Shown here: in pieces, positions 26,646 to 35,166 of the stretch
How positions within the stretch are numbered: position 1 is the first letter of the stretch
Layout: every line of letters starts with the position of its first letter
Source of the DNA: Streptomyces graminofaciens
Lineage (GTDB): Bacteria; Actinomycetota; Actinomycetes; Streptomycetales; Streptomycetaceae
Direction: 5' to 3'
Length of the DNA: 64,000 nt
Assembly (NCBI RefSeq): GCF_030294945.1
Contig: NZ_AP018448.1
Coordinates: 7,098,001 to 7,162,000 of the forward strand
Notes under the pieces: model-generated
Databases searched by the model: none
The model's input: only the letters and a program-made list of their open reading frames with translations
What the model was told of the DNA's origin: nothing
Translations under genes and position numbers: made by a program

Positions 26646-27437
26646 GTGCTGAGGAAGTTCATCGAGCAGTACGTCGAGAACCAGCGGCACAAGCGGGAGT
26701 TGGCGCGCCGTCGTTGGGAGCAGGAGGAGCGGTGGCGCGAGGAGGACCGAGCCATCGACCTCGCCGCTCGTGCCGCGAAGGACGTCTCCGCCAGGCGGCA
26801 CGGAGAGTCGATGCGGCGGCTGGCCGGCGTCTCCTACATCGCGTTGCGCTGCCACGAGGACACATGGACGTTCATGGCGCGCGCCGCCTTCGGGGTGTGG
26901 GAACCGTCCTGGTCCCAGAGCACGCATGACACATGGAACCGGATCGGTCCCGACAACAAGCGGCTGTGCATGCTCACCGTCGATCCGAACCTGCCGGAGG
27001 GCCGCATCACCAAGGGAGCCGATGGGATGCAGGACGTGCTCATCTCGGGCCACAACCTGGTCCGGGTCCTCGACGCGCTCCGTACCGCCGCTCGGTCCGA
27101 CGACCCGGCGCGCGCCGCCCGGGGCAGGACGCTGTACGAGAGGATCTCGGCGGTGGCCGACATGACGGATGCGACGCGGCCGGCGGGGAAGACCACCGGG
27201 ATCGTGGTGTCCATCGACGACAGCCTGAGCGAGCCGGGCGTCCACGAGCCCTCACGCCCCCTGGCCGTGGCCGTGGTGCCGCCGGTCCAAACGCCCGCCA
27301 CCGGTGCACCTCAACGACAACTGCCCGTCCTGACGGCATCACATCCGCAGCGCGCGATGGAGTCCCCGCGCCGGCCCGCGGTGGTGTCCCCGTCCCCTAC
27401 GGATCATTCAGCCGTTCGACGGCCTGCGGATCGGTAG
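26646..27437 (+). CDS. Hypothetical protein, basic coiled-coil N-terminus
   Basis: 263 residues from a GTG start preceded by GGGGAGTGAG. Residues 1-50 form a highly charged helix (QRHKRELARRRWEQEERWREED) likely to coil; residues 55-190 look globular (SYIALRCHEDTWTFMARAAFGVW, ADGMQDVLISGHNLVRVLDAL); the C-terminal ~75 residues are Pro/Ala/Arg-rich and disordered. No signal peptide or known domain is recognised. The coding bias is good in the first two thirds. It stands alone between two secreted-enzyme genes. Confidence 0.6.
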   Translation: MLRKFIEQYVENQRHKRELARRRWEQEERWREEDRAIDLAARAAKDVSARRHGESMRRLAGVSYIALRCHEDTWTFMARAAFGVWEPSWSQSTHDTWNRIGPDNKRLCMLTVDPNLPEGRITKGADGMQDVLISGHNLVRVLDALRTAARSDDPARAARGRTLYERISAVADMTDATRPAGKTTGIVVSIDDSLSEPGVHEPSRPLAVAVVPPVQTPATGAPQRQLPVLTASHPQRAMESPRRPAVVSPSPTDHSAVRRPADR

Positions 27438-27484
27438 CGACACCGGGTGACGAGGGCGGCGGGGGACGCCCATGCGGTCGGCTT

Positions 27485-27507
27485 GGTAACCGCTTAAAGC
27501 GGTTACC
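27485..27507. promoter_or_regulatory. Perfect 23-bp palindrome
   Basis: Arms GGTAACCGCTT and AAGCGGTTACC around a single central A. It lies 48 bases after the hypothetical gene and about 185 bases before the secreted hydrolase start. The symmetry and single-base centre suggest a protein-binding operator more than a terminator, since a hairpin with so short a loop is strained and no T-run follows. Confidence 0.6.
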
Positions 27508-27692
27508 GCGCCGGGCGACCCACGGCGGTGCGTCGGCGCACGTATCGCGCTCCGCGCGGTTGGCGTGAAGTTGTGCACTCTATTGGCCGTCGCAAGAAAT
27601 AAGCCTTACATTCCTGGACGCCACTCGTTCAGTGCACTGAGCATCCGCTCCGGCCCCCGCATCCCCCGCATCCCCCGCAAGGAGCCGTCACC

Positions 27693-29123
27693 ATGCCTGC
27701 CAGCACCCGTCCCCGCACCCCCCGCACCCCCCGCACTCCCCGTACTCGTCTGCGTGTCGCCCTCGTCGCCCTGGCCACGCTGGCATCCGCCGCGCTCACC
27801 ACCCTCCCCTCCACGGCCGCCCAGGTGGACTCGCCGGTCAGCGGCCACCTCACCGGCACCCTCGCCGACGGCGCCACCTGGGTCGCCGACGTCCCCGAGG
27901 ACTGGAACGGCACCCTGCTGCTGTTCAGCCACGGCTTCGGCCCCCTGGTCGCCAGGAACGCTCCCACCGACGCCGTACGCACCGCGCTGCTCGCCGAGGG
28001 CTACGCGATGGCCGGGTCGTCGTACGACCCCAACGGCTCGATGTGGGCACTGAACAGCGCCGAACGAGACCAGTTCGCCACCGTCGACGCCGTCACCGCG
28101 AAGATCGGCAAGCCGTCGCGCACGCTGGCCATCGGCAATTCGATGGGCGGACTCGTCAACGCGCAGCTGGCCCGGGACGGCGGCGGGCGCATCGACGGCG
28201 CGCTCGGTCAGTGCGGCCTGGTCGCGGGCGGCACGGACCTGAACAACTACCAGCTGGACGCCGAGTACACCATCGCCCGTCTGCTGCTGCCCGGACAGGA
28301 CGTGAAACTCGTACGGTTCGGCACCTCCGCCGAGGCCTCCGCCACCGCCGACCTGCTCACCAAGGCGGTCACCGCCGCCCAGGGCACCCCGCAGGGCCGC
28401 GCCCGGATCGCGCTGGCCGCCGCCTACCTCAACCTGCCCGCCTGGGCGCCCGGGAAGGACCGGCCCGCCGCGACCGACTGGGCGGGCCAGCAGGAGCAGC
28501 AGTACGCGTGGTTCGCGCAGGGCATCCTCTCGTTCGTCGAGGGCGGCCGGTACGCCATAGAGCAGTCCGTCGGCGGCAACGCCTCCTGGAACCGGGGCGT
28601 CGACTACGCCCGCCTGCTCGCCGATTCCGCACACGCGCCCCAGGTCCGCGCCCTCTACAAGGCGGCCGGCCTCGACCTGCGCGCCGACCTGCGCACGCTG
28701 ACCGCGGGCGCCACGATCACCGCCGACCCGGCCGCCGTCCGCACCGCGCAGCGGACGTCCTCCGCGGGCCAGGGACTCGACGTGCCGTTGCTCAACATCC
28801 ACACCACCGCCGACAACCTGGTTCCGGTGGAGCAGGAGAGCCGTTTCGCCGCCCGTGTGCGGGCCTCGGGCGACGGCGCGCTGCTGCGGCAGGCGTACGT
28901 CGAGCGGCAGGGCCACTGCACGTTCACCACCGCCGAGACGGTGGCCGCCCTGCACGCGCTCGAACACCGCGTCGAAACCGGCCACTGGGACGACGTCGCG
29001 ACCCCGGCCGCGCTCCAGAAGGCCGCCACCGAGCTCGGTCTGGGCGGGGCGGCGTACGCCCCCTACCGCCCGGCACCGCTGACGGTCGGCCGCGACGGGT
29101 CGGCGCACCGCACTCAGCACTGA
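27693..29123 (+). CDS. Secreted alpha/beta hydrolase
   Basis: 476 residues. The N-terminus has a P-R-T repeat (RTPRTPRTPRT) followed by a hydrophobic signal segment (about 21-43, cleavage near TAA-QV). The core is an alpha/beta hydrolase: LLLFSHGFGPLV (oxyanion strand), nucleophile Ser150 in AIGNSMGG, and a late catalytic block LLNIHTTADNLVPVEQ...QGHCTFT, which supplies Asp and His. The lid between is about 200 residues. It probably acts as an extracellular esterase, lipase or peptidase; the substrate is unknown. RBS AAGGAGCC precedes the ATG. Confidence 0.82.
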   Translation: MPASTRPRTPRTPRTPRTRLRVALVALATLASAALTTLPSTAAQVDSPVSGHLTGTLADGATWVADVPEDWNGTLLLFSHGFGPLVARNAPTDAVRTALLAEGYAMAGSSYDPNGSMWALNSAERDQFATVDAVTAKIGKPSRTLAIGNSMGGLVNAQLARDGGGRIDGALGQCGLVAGGTDLNNYQLDAEYTIARLLLPGQDVKLVRFGTSAEASATADLLTKAVTAAQGTPQGRARIALAAAYLNLPAWAPGKDRPAATDWAGQQEQQYAWFAQGILSFVEGGRYAIEQSVGGNASWNRGVDYARLLADSAHAPQVRALYKAAGLDLRADLRTLTAGATITADPAAVRTAQRTSSAGQGLDVPLLNIHTTADNLVPVEQESRFAARVRASGDGALLRQAYVERQGHCTFTTAETVAALHALEHRVETGHWDDVATPAALQKAATELGLGGAAYAPYRPAPLTVGRDGSAHRTQH

Positions 29124-29176
29124 CGCCGGGCACCCCGCGAGCCCCGCGCACCGGGGCGGGCCACGGCGCGGTGGGG

Positions 29177-29962
29177 TCACCCGGCGACGACGGCCATCCG
29201 GTCGCTGATCTGCTGGGCGGTGGCCAGGACCTTCTGGGCGATCTCCGTCTCCGCCTCCGGGTAGACCCGGGAGGCGAGGGCGGCCACGCTCACCGCCGCG
29301 ACGACCTGCTTGTTCGCGTCCCGGATCGGCGCGGCGATGCCCACGACGTCGGGGTCGAGTTCGCCGCGGGTGACGGAGTAGCCGATGCGGCGGATCCGGC
29401 CGAGGCGTTCCATCAGGGCGTCGACGTCGGTGAGGGTGGCCGGGGTGAAGCGGCGCAGCTCGGCGGCCTCCAGCAGCCTGCGGGCCTCGTCGTCCGGGCT
29501 CCAGGCCAGCAGGACGAGGGCGGAGGCGCCGGCGTTGATCGGCAGCGTGCTGCCACGCTCGTAGGAGATGCGTACCGCGCGGGTGCTCTCCGCGCGGTCC
29601 ACGCACACCACCAGGTCCCCGGCGCGCCGGGTCAGCAGCACGGTCTCGTGCGCTTCTTCGGCCAGGGCCTCCATCGACGGCAGCGCGACCTCGGAGAGGC
29701 CGTAGCTGCGGCGGGCCAGCCGGGCGATCTCCAGTACGCGCAGGCCGAGCCGGAAGCCGCCGCCGGGCGCCTCCTCCAGGAAGCGCCCGGCGACCAGGCT
29801 CTGCAGATAGCGGTACGCGGTGGAGCGGGCGACGCCGAGCCGTTCCGCCACGGCGGTGCCGGAGACGACGAGGTGGGTGTCGTCGAACATGGTCAGGATG
29901 TCGAGCGCCCGGTCGGCGGTGGAGTTGCGGTCGCGGTAGCTGGGGGACGCTGTTCCTGACAT
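29177..29962 (-). CDS. IclR-family transcriptional regulator
   Basis: 261 residues. An N-terminal winged helix-turn-helix (about 14-75, ALDILTMFDD...LGVARSTAYRYLQSL) is followed by the IclR effector-binding GAF-like domain (about 85-255, ALAEEAHETVLLTRRAGDLVVCVDR, NAGASALVLLAW, GIAAPIRD). The start MSGTASP is chosen because the in-frame extension covers the intergenic region. It is next to, and on the same strand as, an aromatic catabolic operon, so it probably controls that operon and the divergent MFS/ALDH/oxygenase genes in response to an aromatic acid. Confidence 0.9.
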   Translation of the reverse strand: MSGTASPSYRDRNSTADRALDILTMFDDTHLVVSGTAVAERLGVARSTAYRYLQSLVAGRFLEEAPGGGFRLGLRVLEIARLARRSYGLSEVALPSMEALAEEAHETVLLTRRAGDLVVCVDRAESTRAVRISYERGSTLPINAGASALVLLAWSPDDEARRLLEAAELRRFTPATLTDVDALMERLGRIRRIGYSVTRGELDPDVVGIAAPIRDANKQVVAAVSVAALASRVYPEAETEIAQKVLATAQQISDRMAVVAG

Positions 29963-30033
29963 GCGAGGCACAGTAGCGGGTGACCGCGTGCCCTTGGAGG
30001 TCGCGTCGGTCCGCCCGCTCCCGGCGGGCCCGT

Positions 30034-30876
30034 TTACAGCCGGTCCTTGACGACGGTGTTGCGCAGTTCCCCGACGCCCTCCACGGTGGTGACGAGTTCC
30101 TGGCCGGGCCGCAGGAAGACCTTCGGGTCGTGGCCGGCGCCCACCCCGCCCGGGGTGCCGGTGAGGATCAGGTCGCCGGGCAGCAGCGTGATGATGGTGC
30201 TGACGTAGGCGATGGTGTCGGCCACGTCGAAGAGCAGGTCGGCGGTGTTGGACTGCTGCATGGTGTGGCCGTCGACACCGCACGAGATGGTCAGGCCGGA
30301 GGCGCCGGGCGGGAGTTCGTCGGGGGTGACGAGCGTGGGCCCGACAGGGGTGGTGGCCTCGAAGGTCTTGCCGGAGAGGAACTCCCGGGTGCGGTGCTGC
30401 CAGTCGCGCACGGTCACGTCGTTGGCGACCGTGTAGCCGGCCACGTGCTCCAGGGCCTTCTCGCGCGGGATGTGACGGCCGCCGCGCCCTATGACGACGC
30501 CGAGTTCGGCTTCCCAGTCGAGGTCGTCGCTGACCGGCGGCATGTGGATGTCGTCGTGGGCGCCGATCAGGGAGCCGTCGTACTTGGCGAACAGGGTCGG
30601 GTGCGCGGGGGTCGCGCGGCCCATCTCCTTGATGTGGGTGGCGTAGTTCAGGCCCAGGCAGACGATCTTGTTGGGATGGGGGACGAGCGGGGCGAGTGAC
30701 GCCTCCGACAGGGGCAGGCGCTCGCCGTCCGTGGCGGCCGCCCGTACCTGCCAGTCGTCACCGGCGGCGAGCAGAGCGCCGACGTCGGAGTAGGGCAGCA
30801 GGACGAGTTCGTCGCCTTCCTGCCGGGCGGCGGCGGTCCGGCGGTCGTCGGTGACACGGACGGTGCTGAGTCTCAT
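30034..30876 (-). CDS. Fumarylacetoacetate hydrolase-family protein
   Basis: A 280-residue FAH-fold enzyme. The catalytic region NKIVCLGLNYATHIKEMG, the metal-binding acidic residues in DWEAELGVVIGRGG, NDVTVRDWQ, and LTGTPGGVGAG are all present. Members hydrolyse or isomerise ring-cleavage products such as oxalocrotonate derivatives and fumarylpyruvate. It is coupled by an ATGA overlap to the FAD hydroxylase upstream, so it should act on the product of that pathway's ring fission. Confidence 0.9.
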   Translation of the reverse strand: MRLSTVRVTDDRRTAAARQEGDELVLLPYSDVGALLAAGDDWQVRAAATDGERLPLSEASLAPLVPHPNKIVCLGLNYATHIKEMGRATPAHPTLFAKYDGSLIGAHDDIHMPPVSDDLDWEAELGVVIGRGGRHIPREKALEHVAGYTVANDVTVRDWQHRTREFLSGKTFEATTPVGPTLVTPDELPPGASGLTISCGVDGHTMQQSNTADLLFDVADTIAYVSTIITLLPGDLILTGTPGGVGAGHDPKVFLRPGQELVTTVEGVGELRNTVVKDRL

Positions 30877-32570
30877 CGGGGTACTCCTGGGGAGTCGTGC
30901 TGGATCTCGGGGAGGGAATCGAGGACGGGGGCGGGAGGGACGGTGGCCGTGAGGGGGCGGGCGGCGAAGCGCCGCAGCTCCGCGCCGACGTACTGGGCCC
31001 GGTCGGGGGTGAACACGGCTGCCACCAGACGGTCGGGGCGTACGAGGACGAAGTGCCTCGTGACTCCGGCGAAGAGGGCCTCGAGCCGGCCGTCGGCGTC
31101 GGCGATCCCCGTCCGGCCGGCACGGTCGCGCGGTGCGCGGTCGTCCAGGAAGACGTCCACGGCGGTGGCGTCGGGGAGGCCGGCCCGCGCGACGGCCACC
31201 CAGTCGGTGTCGCTCACGCCGATCCCCAGCAGGCTCCAGCCCTGTCCGAGGACGTCGTCTAGCCGAGTGAGGCGATGATGCCGCCCGCGCAGCACCCTCG
31301 GCTGCGGCAGCATCGTGCCGACGAGCTCACGGCCCGGGCCGTGAGCGGGGACGACGGCTCCCGATCTGACTCGGGTGTCGGGGCGGTAGCGCATCTCGGT
31401 GAGATAGCGGCGCCCCGGCGGGATGCGCATGGCCGTGCGCACCAGCACATCGCGCAGCAGGGCGCGGGGGCGGCTGGTGGTCATCACGATCCGGCCGAGC
31501 CGTACGGAGAGGTCGATCACGGCCCGGGCGTGGGGGCGCCGCTCGGTGTCGTACGTGTCGAGCAGTGTGTCGTCGGCCCGGCCCGCCAGGACCTCGGCGA
31601 TCTTCCAGCAGAGGTTGGCCGCGTCCCGTACACCGGAGTTGAGGCCCTGCCCGGCGAACGGCGGCATCATGTGCGCGGCGTCGCCGAGCAGGAAGCAGCG
31701 GCCCCCGCGCAGGCGGTCGGCGAGCAGCGCGTGGAAGCCGTAGGCGACGGCCCGCTCGACCTGCTCGGGTGTGATCTCCCGGTAGGGCCGCAGGAGCCCG
31801 CGCACCAGGGCGAAGGGGGGCGGTGTGCCGGGTTCGCACTCGCCCGGCTTCAGGCGGAACTCGTAGCGGCAACGGCCGTCCCGTCCGGCGACGATGACGA
31901 CGGGGCGGCCCGGGTCGCCGTGGTGCATGCCGTAGCGCTGGTCGTGCGTGTCCTGGAGGGTGTCGACCACGAGCCACACATCGGGGAAGCTGCGCCCTTC
32001 CATGGGGATGGACAGCAGGTCGCGTACGGTGCTGCGGCCGCCGTCGCAGCCGAGGACGTACGAGACGTCCAACTCCTCGGTCGGCCCGTCCTCCCCGCCG
32101 GTCCGCAGCGACACGCGCACCTGGTCGGGGTGCTGGGTGACGAGGGCTGTCAGGCGGGTGTCGAAGCGGACGTCGACGCTGGGGAGGCGGCGCAGCTGCT
32201 CGCGCAGCACGCGCTCCAGGTCGGGCTGGGCGAAGGGGTTCTTGAAGGGGTGCCCGAAGCGCTGGTCGCCGGTGCCGCGGGCGTGCAGGAGCGGCCGTCC
32301 GCCGATGCCGAAGTACTTCGTCCCGGTGCCCGGCACGAGGATCGGGTAGACCGCCTCGTCGAGGCCGTCGGCTGACTGGAGCGTGCGCAGCGACTCGTCG
32401 TCGAGGCTGATCGCCTTGGCGTCGTCGCTGGTGGTGGCGTTGCGTTCCACCAGCAGCACGCGTACGCCCCGCGAGCCCAGCAGATGGGCGGCCGTCAGCC
32501 CGGTCGGGCCGGCGCCCACGATGAGTACGTCGGGTCGCGGGGCCGGTGGTGCCGCGGATGTCGTGGGCAC
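30873..32570 (-). CDS. FAD-dependent aromatic hydroxylase (MhpA-like)
   Basis: A 565-residue flavoprotein monooxygenase resembling 3-(3-hydroxyphenyl)propionate hydroxylase. FAD motif VLIVGAGPTGLTAAHLLG, DG motif VLGCDGGRSTVRD, and LLGDAAHMMPPFAGQGLNSGVRDA are intact; a thioredoxin-like C-terminal domain follows. The start is GTG (MPTTSAAPP), 5 bases after the VOC-dioxygenase stop. It would add a hydroxyl group to a phenolic ring to create the ortho-diol for extradiol cleavage by the adjacent VOC enzyme. Confidence 0.9.
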   Translation of the reverse strand: MPTTSAAPPAPRPDVLIVGAGPTGLTAAHLLGSRGVRVLLVERNATTSDDAKAISLDDESLRTLQSADGLDEAVYPILVPGTGTKYFGIGGRPLLHARGTGDQRFGHPFKNPFAQPDLERVLREQLRRLPSVDVRFDTRLTALVTQHPDQVRVSLRTGGEDGPTEELDVSYVLGCDGGRSTVRDLLSIPMEGRSFPDVWLVVDTLQDTHDQRYGMHHGDPGRPVVIVAGRDGRCRYEFRLKPGECEPGTPPPFALVRGLLRPYREITPEQVERAVAYGFHALLADRLRGGRCFLLGDAAHMMPPFAGQGLNSGVRDAANLCWKIAEVLAGRADDTLLDTYDTERRPHARAVIDLSVRLGRIVMTTSRPRALLRDVLVRTAMRIPPGRRYLTEMRYRPDTRVRSGAVVPAHGPGRELVGTMLPQPRVLRGRHHRLTRLDDVLGQGWSLLGIGVSDTDWVAVARAGLPDATAVDVFLDDRAPRDRAGRTGIADADGRLEALFAGVTRHFVLVRPDRLVAAVFTPDRAQYVGAELRRFAARPLTATVPPAPVLDSLPEIQHDSPGVPR

Positions 32571-32575
32571 GGCGA

Positions 32576-33070
32576 TTACTGGACCGGCTGGTAGGCGGGG
32601 CCGCCTTCGGTCAGTAGCCGTTCGGCCTCGGCGAGCACGTCCGCCGGGTCCTGGTCGAGGTCGATGGTCTTGCGGAAGGGCTGGCGCACGTCACGCTCCA
32701 GCCGGAGGTAGACCTCGTTGCGGTTGCCCTCGGGGTCGAAGAAGTAGATCCCGATCGCGTTGCCGTGGGTGACTTCCTGCTGGACGTCGATGCCTTCGGC
32801 ACGGAACCGGTGGTGGAAGCCGATGATCGACTCCAGGGTGTCCACGCGCCACGAGACCTGGTGGGTGAGCTTGGCGCCGGGAGGGGCGGTGCGGCCCCGC
32901 TGCAGGACGAACTCGTGGTGCTCCTCGTCGGGGCGCGAGGAGAAGAACACGATGCCCCGCTCCTCGTCCTCGTCGGTGACGGTCAGCCCCAGGACGCGGG
33001 AGTAGAAGTCGCGCATCTTCACCAGGTCGTCGACCCAGAAGCCGGTGTGACCGAGTCCAGTGATCGCCAT
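32576..33070 (-). CDS. VOC-family extradiol dioxygenase-like protein
   Basis: A 164-residue, vicinal-oxygen-chelate protein with two beta-alpha-beta-beta-beta modules. Candidate metal ligands are His8 (GLGHTGFWVDD), a His in KLTHQVSW and the Glu in FDPEGNRNEVYLRLE. The start MAITGLGH is chosen after a clear AAAGGAGA site. Small single-domain type I extradiol dioxygenases have this length. As first gene of the operon with the hydroxylase and FAH protein, it is the likely ring-cleavage enzyme; glyoxalase-like roles cannot be excluded. Confidence 0.8.
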   Translation of the reverse strand: MAITGLGHTGFWVDDLVKMRDFYSRVLGLTVTDEDEERGIVFFSSRPDEEHHEFVLQRGRTAPPGAKLTHQVSWRVDTLESIIGFHHRFRAEGIDVQQEVTHGNAIGIYFFDPEGNRNEVYLRLERDVRQPFRKTIDLDQDPADVLAEAERLLTEGGPAYQPVQ

Positions 33071-33104
33071 GGCTGTGTCTCCTTTTTCAGGACGCATGTT
33101 TTGT

Positions 33105-33115
33105 TGTCCGGGACA
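33105..33115. promoter_or_regulatory. TGTCC-G-GGACA palindrome in the divergent promoter region
   Basis: An 11-base perfect inverted repeat 35 bases upstream of the VOC dioxygenase start, in the 245-base region shared with the divergent MFS gene. It may be the IclR-type operator for both directions. Nothing else notable was seen in 33071-33315. Confidence 0.35.
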
Positions 33116-33315
33116 CTAGGCTGCTCGATGCGCCGACGTCAACGATCGGCATGCGGGCGTCCGCAAGGAGATTTCTCGCGTCTCGCCTCTTGACGGTTCA
33201 AGCGCTTTGGGTGCAGCGTCCTGTCTCACGCTACAAGCGTCCGAGTATGCGGGACGCCCGTCCTGGCTCTGCTGAAGCCACCGGGGACCGCTCGAGCCGC
33301 CACTGGAGGCACCCC

Positions 33316-34962
33316 ATGACCCGTTCCGATGCCGGGAGAGCCGCCGCCCCGGCCGACGCCGAGGGCCCACCGTCGCTGGGCCGCGCCACCCTGATCGCCG
33401 CATGCCTGGCAATCTGCGTGGCCCAGATCGGCATCCCGCTCGCGTCCCCGATCATCGGAGAGATCCAGCGGGACTTCGGGGCGTCGGCCGCCGCGCTCGC
33501 CTGGATCCCCGCGGCGTTCATCCTGCCGACGGCCATCCTGGAGCTGAACTTCGGCGTTCTCGGCGACCTCTTCGGACGCAAACGCCTGCTCGTCCTCGGC
33601 GGACTGCTGATCACGGCCGGCGCCCTGGTCGTCGCCACCTCGGGCACCCTGACCCAGCTCATCGCCGGCCAGGCGCTCGCCGGCCTCGGCGCCGCAGCGA
33701 TCTTCCCCTCCTCGCTGGCAGTGGTCGTCGCGGGCACCCCGGAACCCGCCGCCCGCGCGCGGGCCCTGTCGTACTGGGCCGTCAGCCTGGCGTTCGGCGC
33801 CATGATCGCCCCGCTGATCAGCGGGTTCACCGCCGAGCACACCGACTGGCACTGGGCCTACGTACCGCTCGCGGTGGTCGGCCTGGTCACCGCGGCCGTC
33901 AGCGCCCGGTGCGTCGTCGACTCCCGAGAGCCGGCCGGGCGCGGACTCGACTGGCCGGGCCAGATCACCGTCGCCGTGTCCCTGCTGGCGCTGCTCTACG
34001 CCGTCATCGAGGGCGCCAACGACGGCTACACCGCGACGCACATCGTGCTCGCCTTCGCGATCGCCCTCGCCGCCTTCGTGGGCTTCCTCGTCGCGGAGCG
34101 CAAGTCACGGGCGCCGATGCTGCGGCTGGAACTCTTCCGGAACCCCTCCTTCGCCGCGGCCGCCGCCATCGGACTGCTCGCCATGTTCGGCTTCATCGGC
34201 ACCGCCTACGCACTGAGCATCAAGCTGGAGACCGTCTACCACCTCTCCCCGCTGACGGCCGCCCTGCCCTTCGCTCTCATCCAGGCGATCCCGCTGGTGC
34301 TCACCCCCGTCCTGCCGAAGCTGCTGCAGCGGGTGCACCCTCGTGCCCTGCTCGTCGGCGGTCTGCTGTCCCTCGCGGCGGGCGAGATCTGGATGGCGCT
34401 GCTGCCGGGCGACGCCACGGACCTGGCGTCCATGACCGGGCCCATCCTGCTGCTGGGGATCGGCTTCATCACGATGTTCTCCGCGCTGACGGCCGTCGCG
34501 GTCGGCGCCGTCGACATCCGGCACGCCGGTATGGCCAGCGCCGTCACCAGCCTCGTCCGCGAGACCGGGCAGGCCCTCGGCCCCGCGATCGTCAGCGCCG
34601 TCGCCCTCGGTACGGCGAGCAGCGCACTCGCCGCGAAGCTCGGCGCCGCGAAGCTTCCCGCCGAGGCCATGGGCGTGGCCAGTGCCGTCAACGCGGACGG
34701 GGGCGCGATCGCGGTCGCCAACGCCGATCTCGGCGGGCTGTCGCGCACCCTGGTCCCGCTGGCCCGCGAGGCCCTCGAAACGGGCCTCGATCTCGGCCTG
34801 TACCTCTGCGCCGGTGCCAGCGTGGTGGCCGCGCTCATCGCCGTACTCGCTCTGCGGCACCGTACGGCCGCGGACGTACCGGGCGGCGCGGAAGCGGCCG
34901 ACACCTCCGTGGCGCAAGCGGATACCGCCGCCCCGTCGGCCAGCCCACTGCCCAGCCACTGA
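33316..34962 (+). CDS. MFS transporter, 14-helix DHA2 type
   Basis: 548 residues with 14 predicted membrane helices. Motif A variant GVLGDLFGRKRLLVLGG lies between helices 2 and 3, and motif C-like AAIFPSSLAVVVAGTPEP further on. The N-terminal ~25 and C-terminal ~30 residues are hydrophilic. The ATG follows GGAGGC. It is divergent from the aromatic ring-cleavage operon and upstream of the aldehyde dehydrogenase and oxygenase genes, so it may import the aromatic substrate or export a toxic intermediate. DHA2 members are mostly proton-driven drug exporters. Confidence 0.88.
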   Translation: MTRSDAGRAAAPADAEGPPSLGRATLIAACLAICVAQIGIPLASPIIGEIQRDFGASAAALAWIPAAFILPTAILELNFGVLGDLFGRKRLLVLGGLLITAGALVVATSGTLTQLIAGQALAGLGAAAIFPSSLAVVVAGTPEPAARARALSYWAVSLAFGAMIAPLISGFTAEHTDWHWAYVPLAVVGLVTAAVSARCVVDSREPAGRGLDWPGQITVAVSLLALLYAVIEGANDGYTATHIVLAFAIALAAFVGFLVAERKSRAPMLRLELFRNPSFAAAAAIGLLAMFGFIGTAYALSIKLETVYHLSPLTAALPFALIQAIPLVLTPVLPKLLQRVHPRALLVGGLLSLAAGEIWMALLPGDATDLASMTGPILLLGIGFITMFSALTAVAVGAVDIRHAGMASAVTSLVRETGQALGPAIVSAVALGTASSALAAKLGAAKLPAEAMGVASAVNADGGAIAVANADLGGLSRTLVPLAREALETGLDLGLYLCAGASVVAALIAVLALRHRTAADVPGGAEAADTSVAQADTAAPSASPLPSH

Positions 34963-35166
34963 CCGACCCGCGCCTCGGCTCTCCCCGGGAACCAAGGACA
35001 CCCCCCTCGCGGTGTGCCCGCTGGTCTTCGCCGCCGACCCGGCCGCGCCAGGGCCCTTCCGGGCGACGCCCCCTTCACGACTCGACGCGCTCCTTCGTGG
35101 CGCGACGCACCAGACATGACGGACCTAGAAGCACCAGACATGACGGATCTATCGGAACGGGACACC

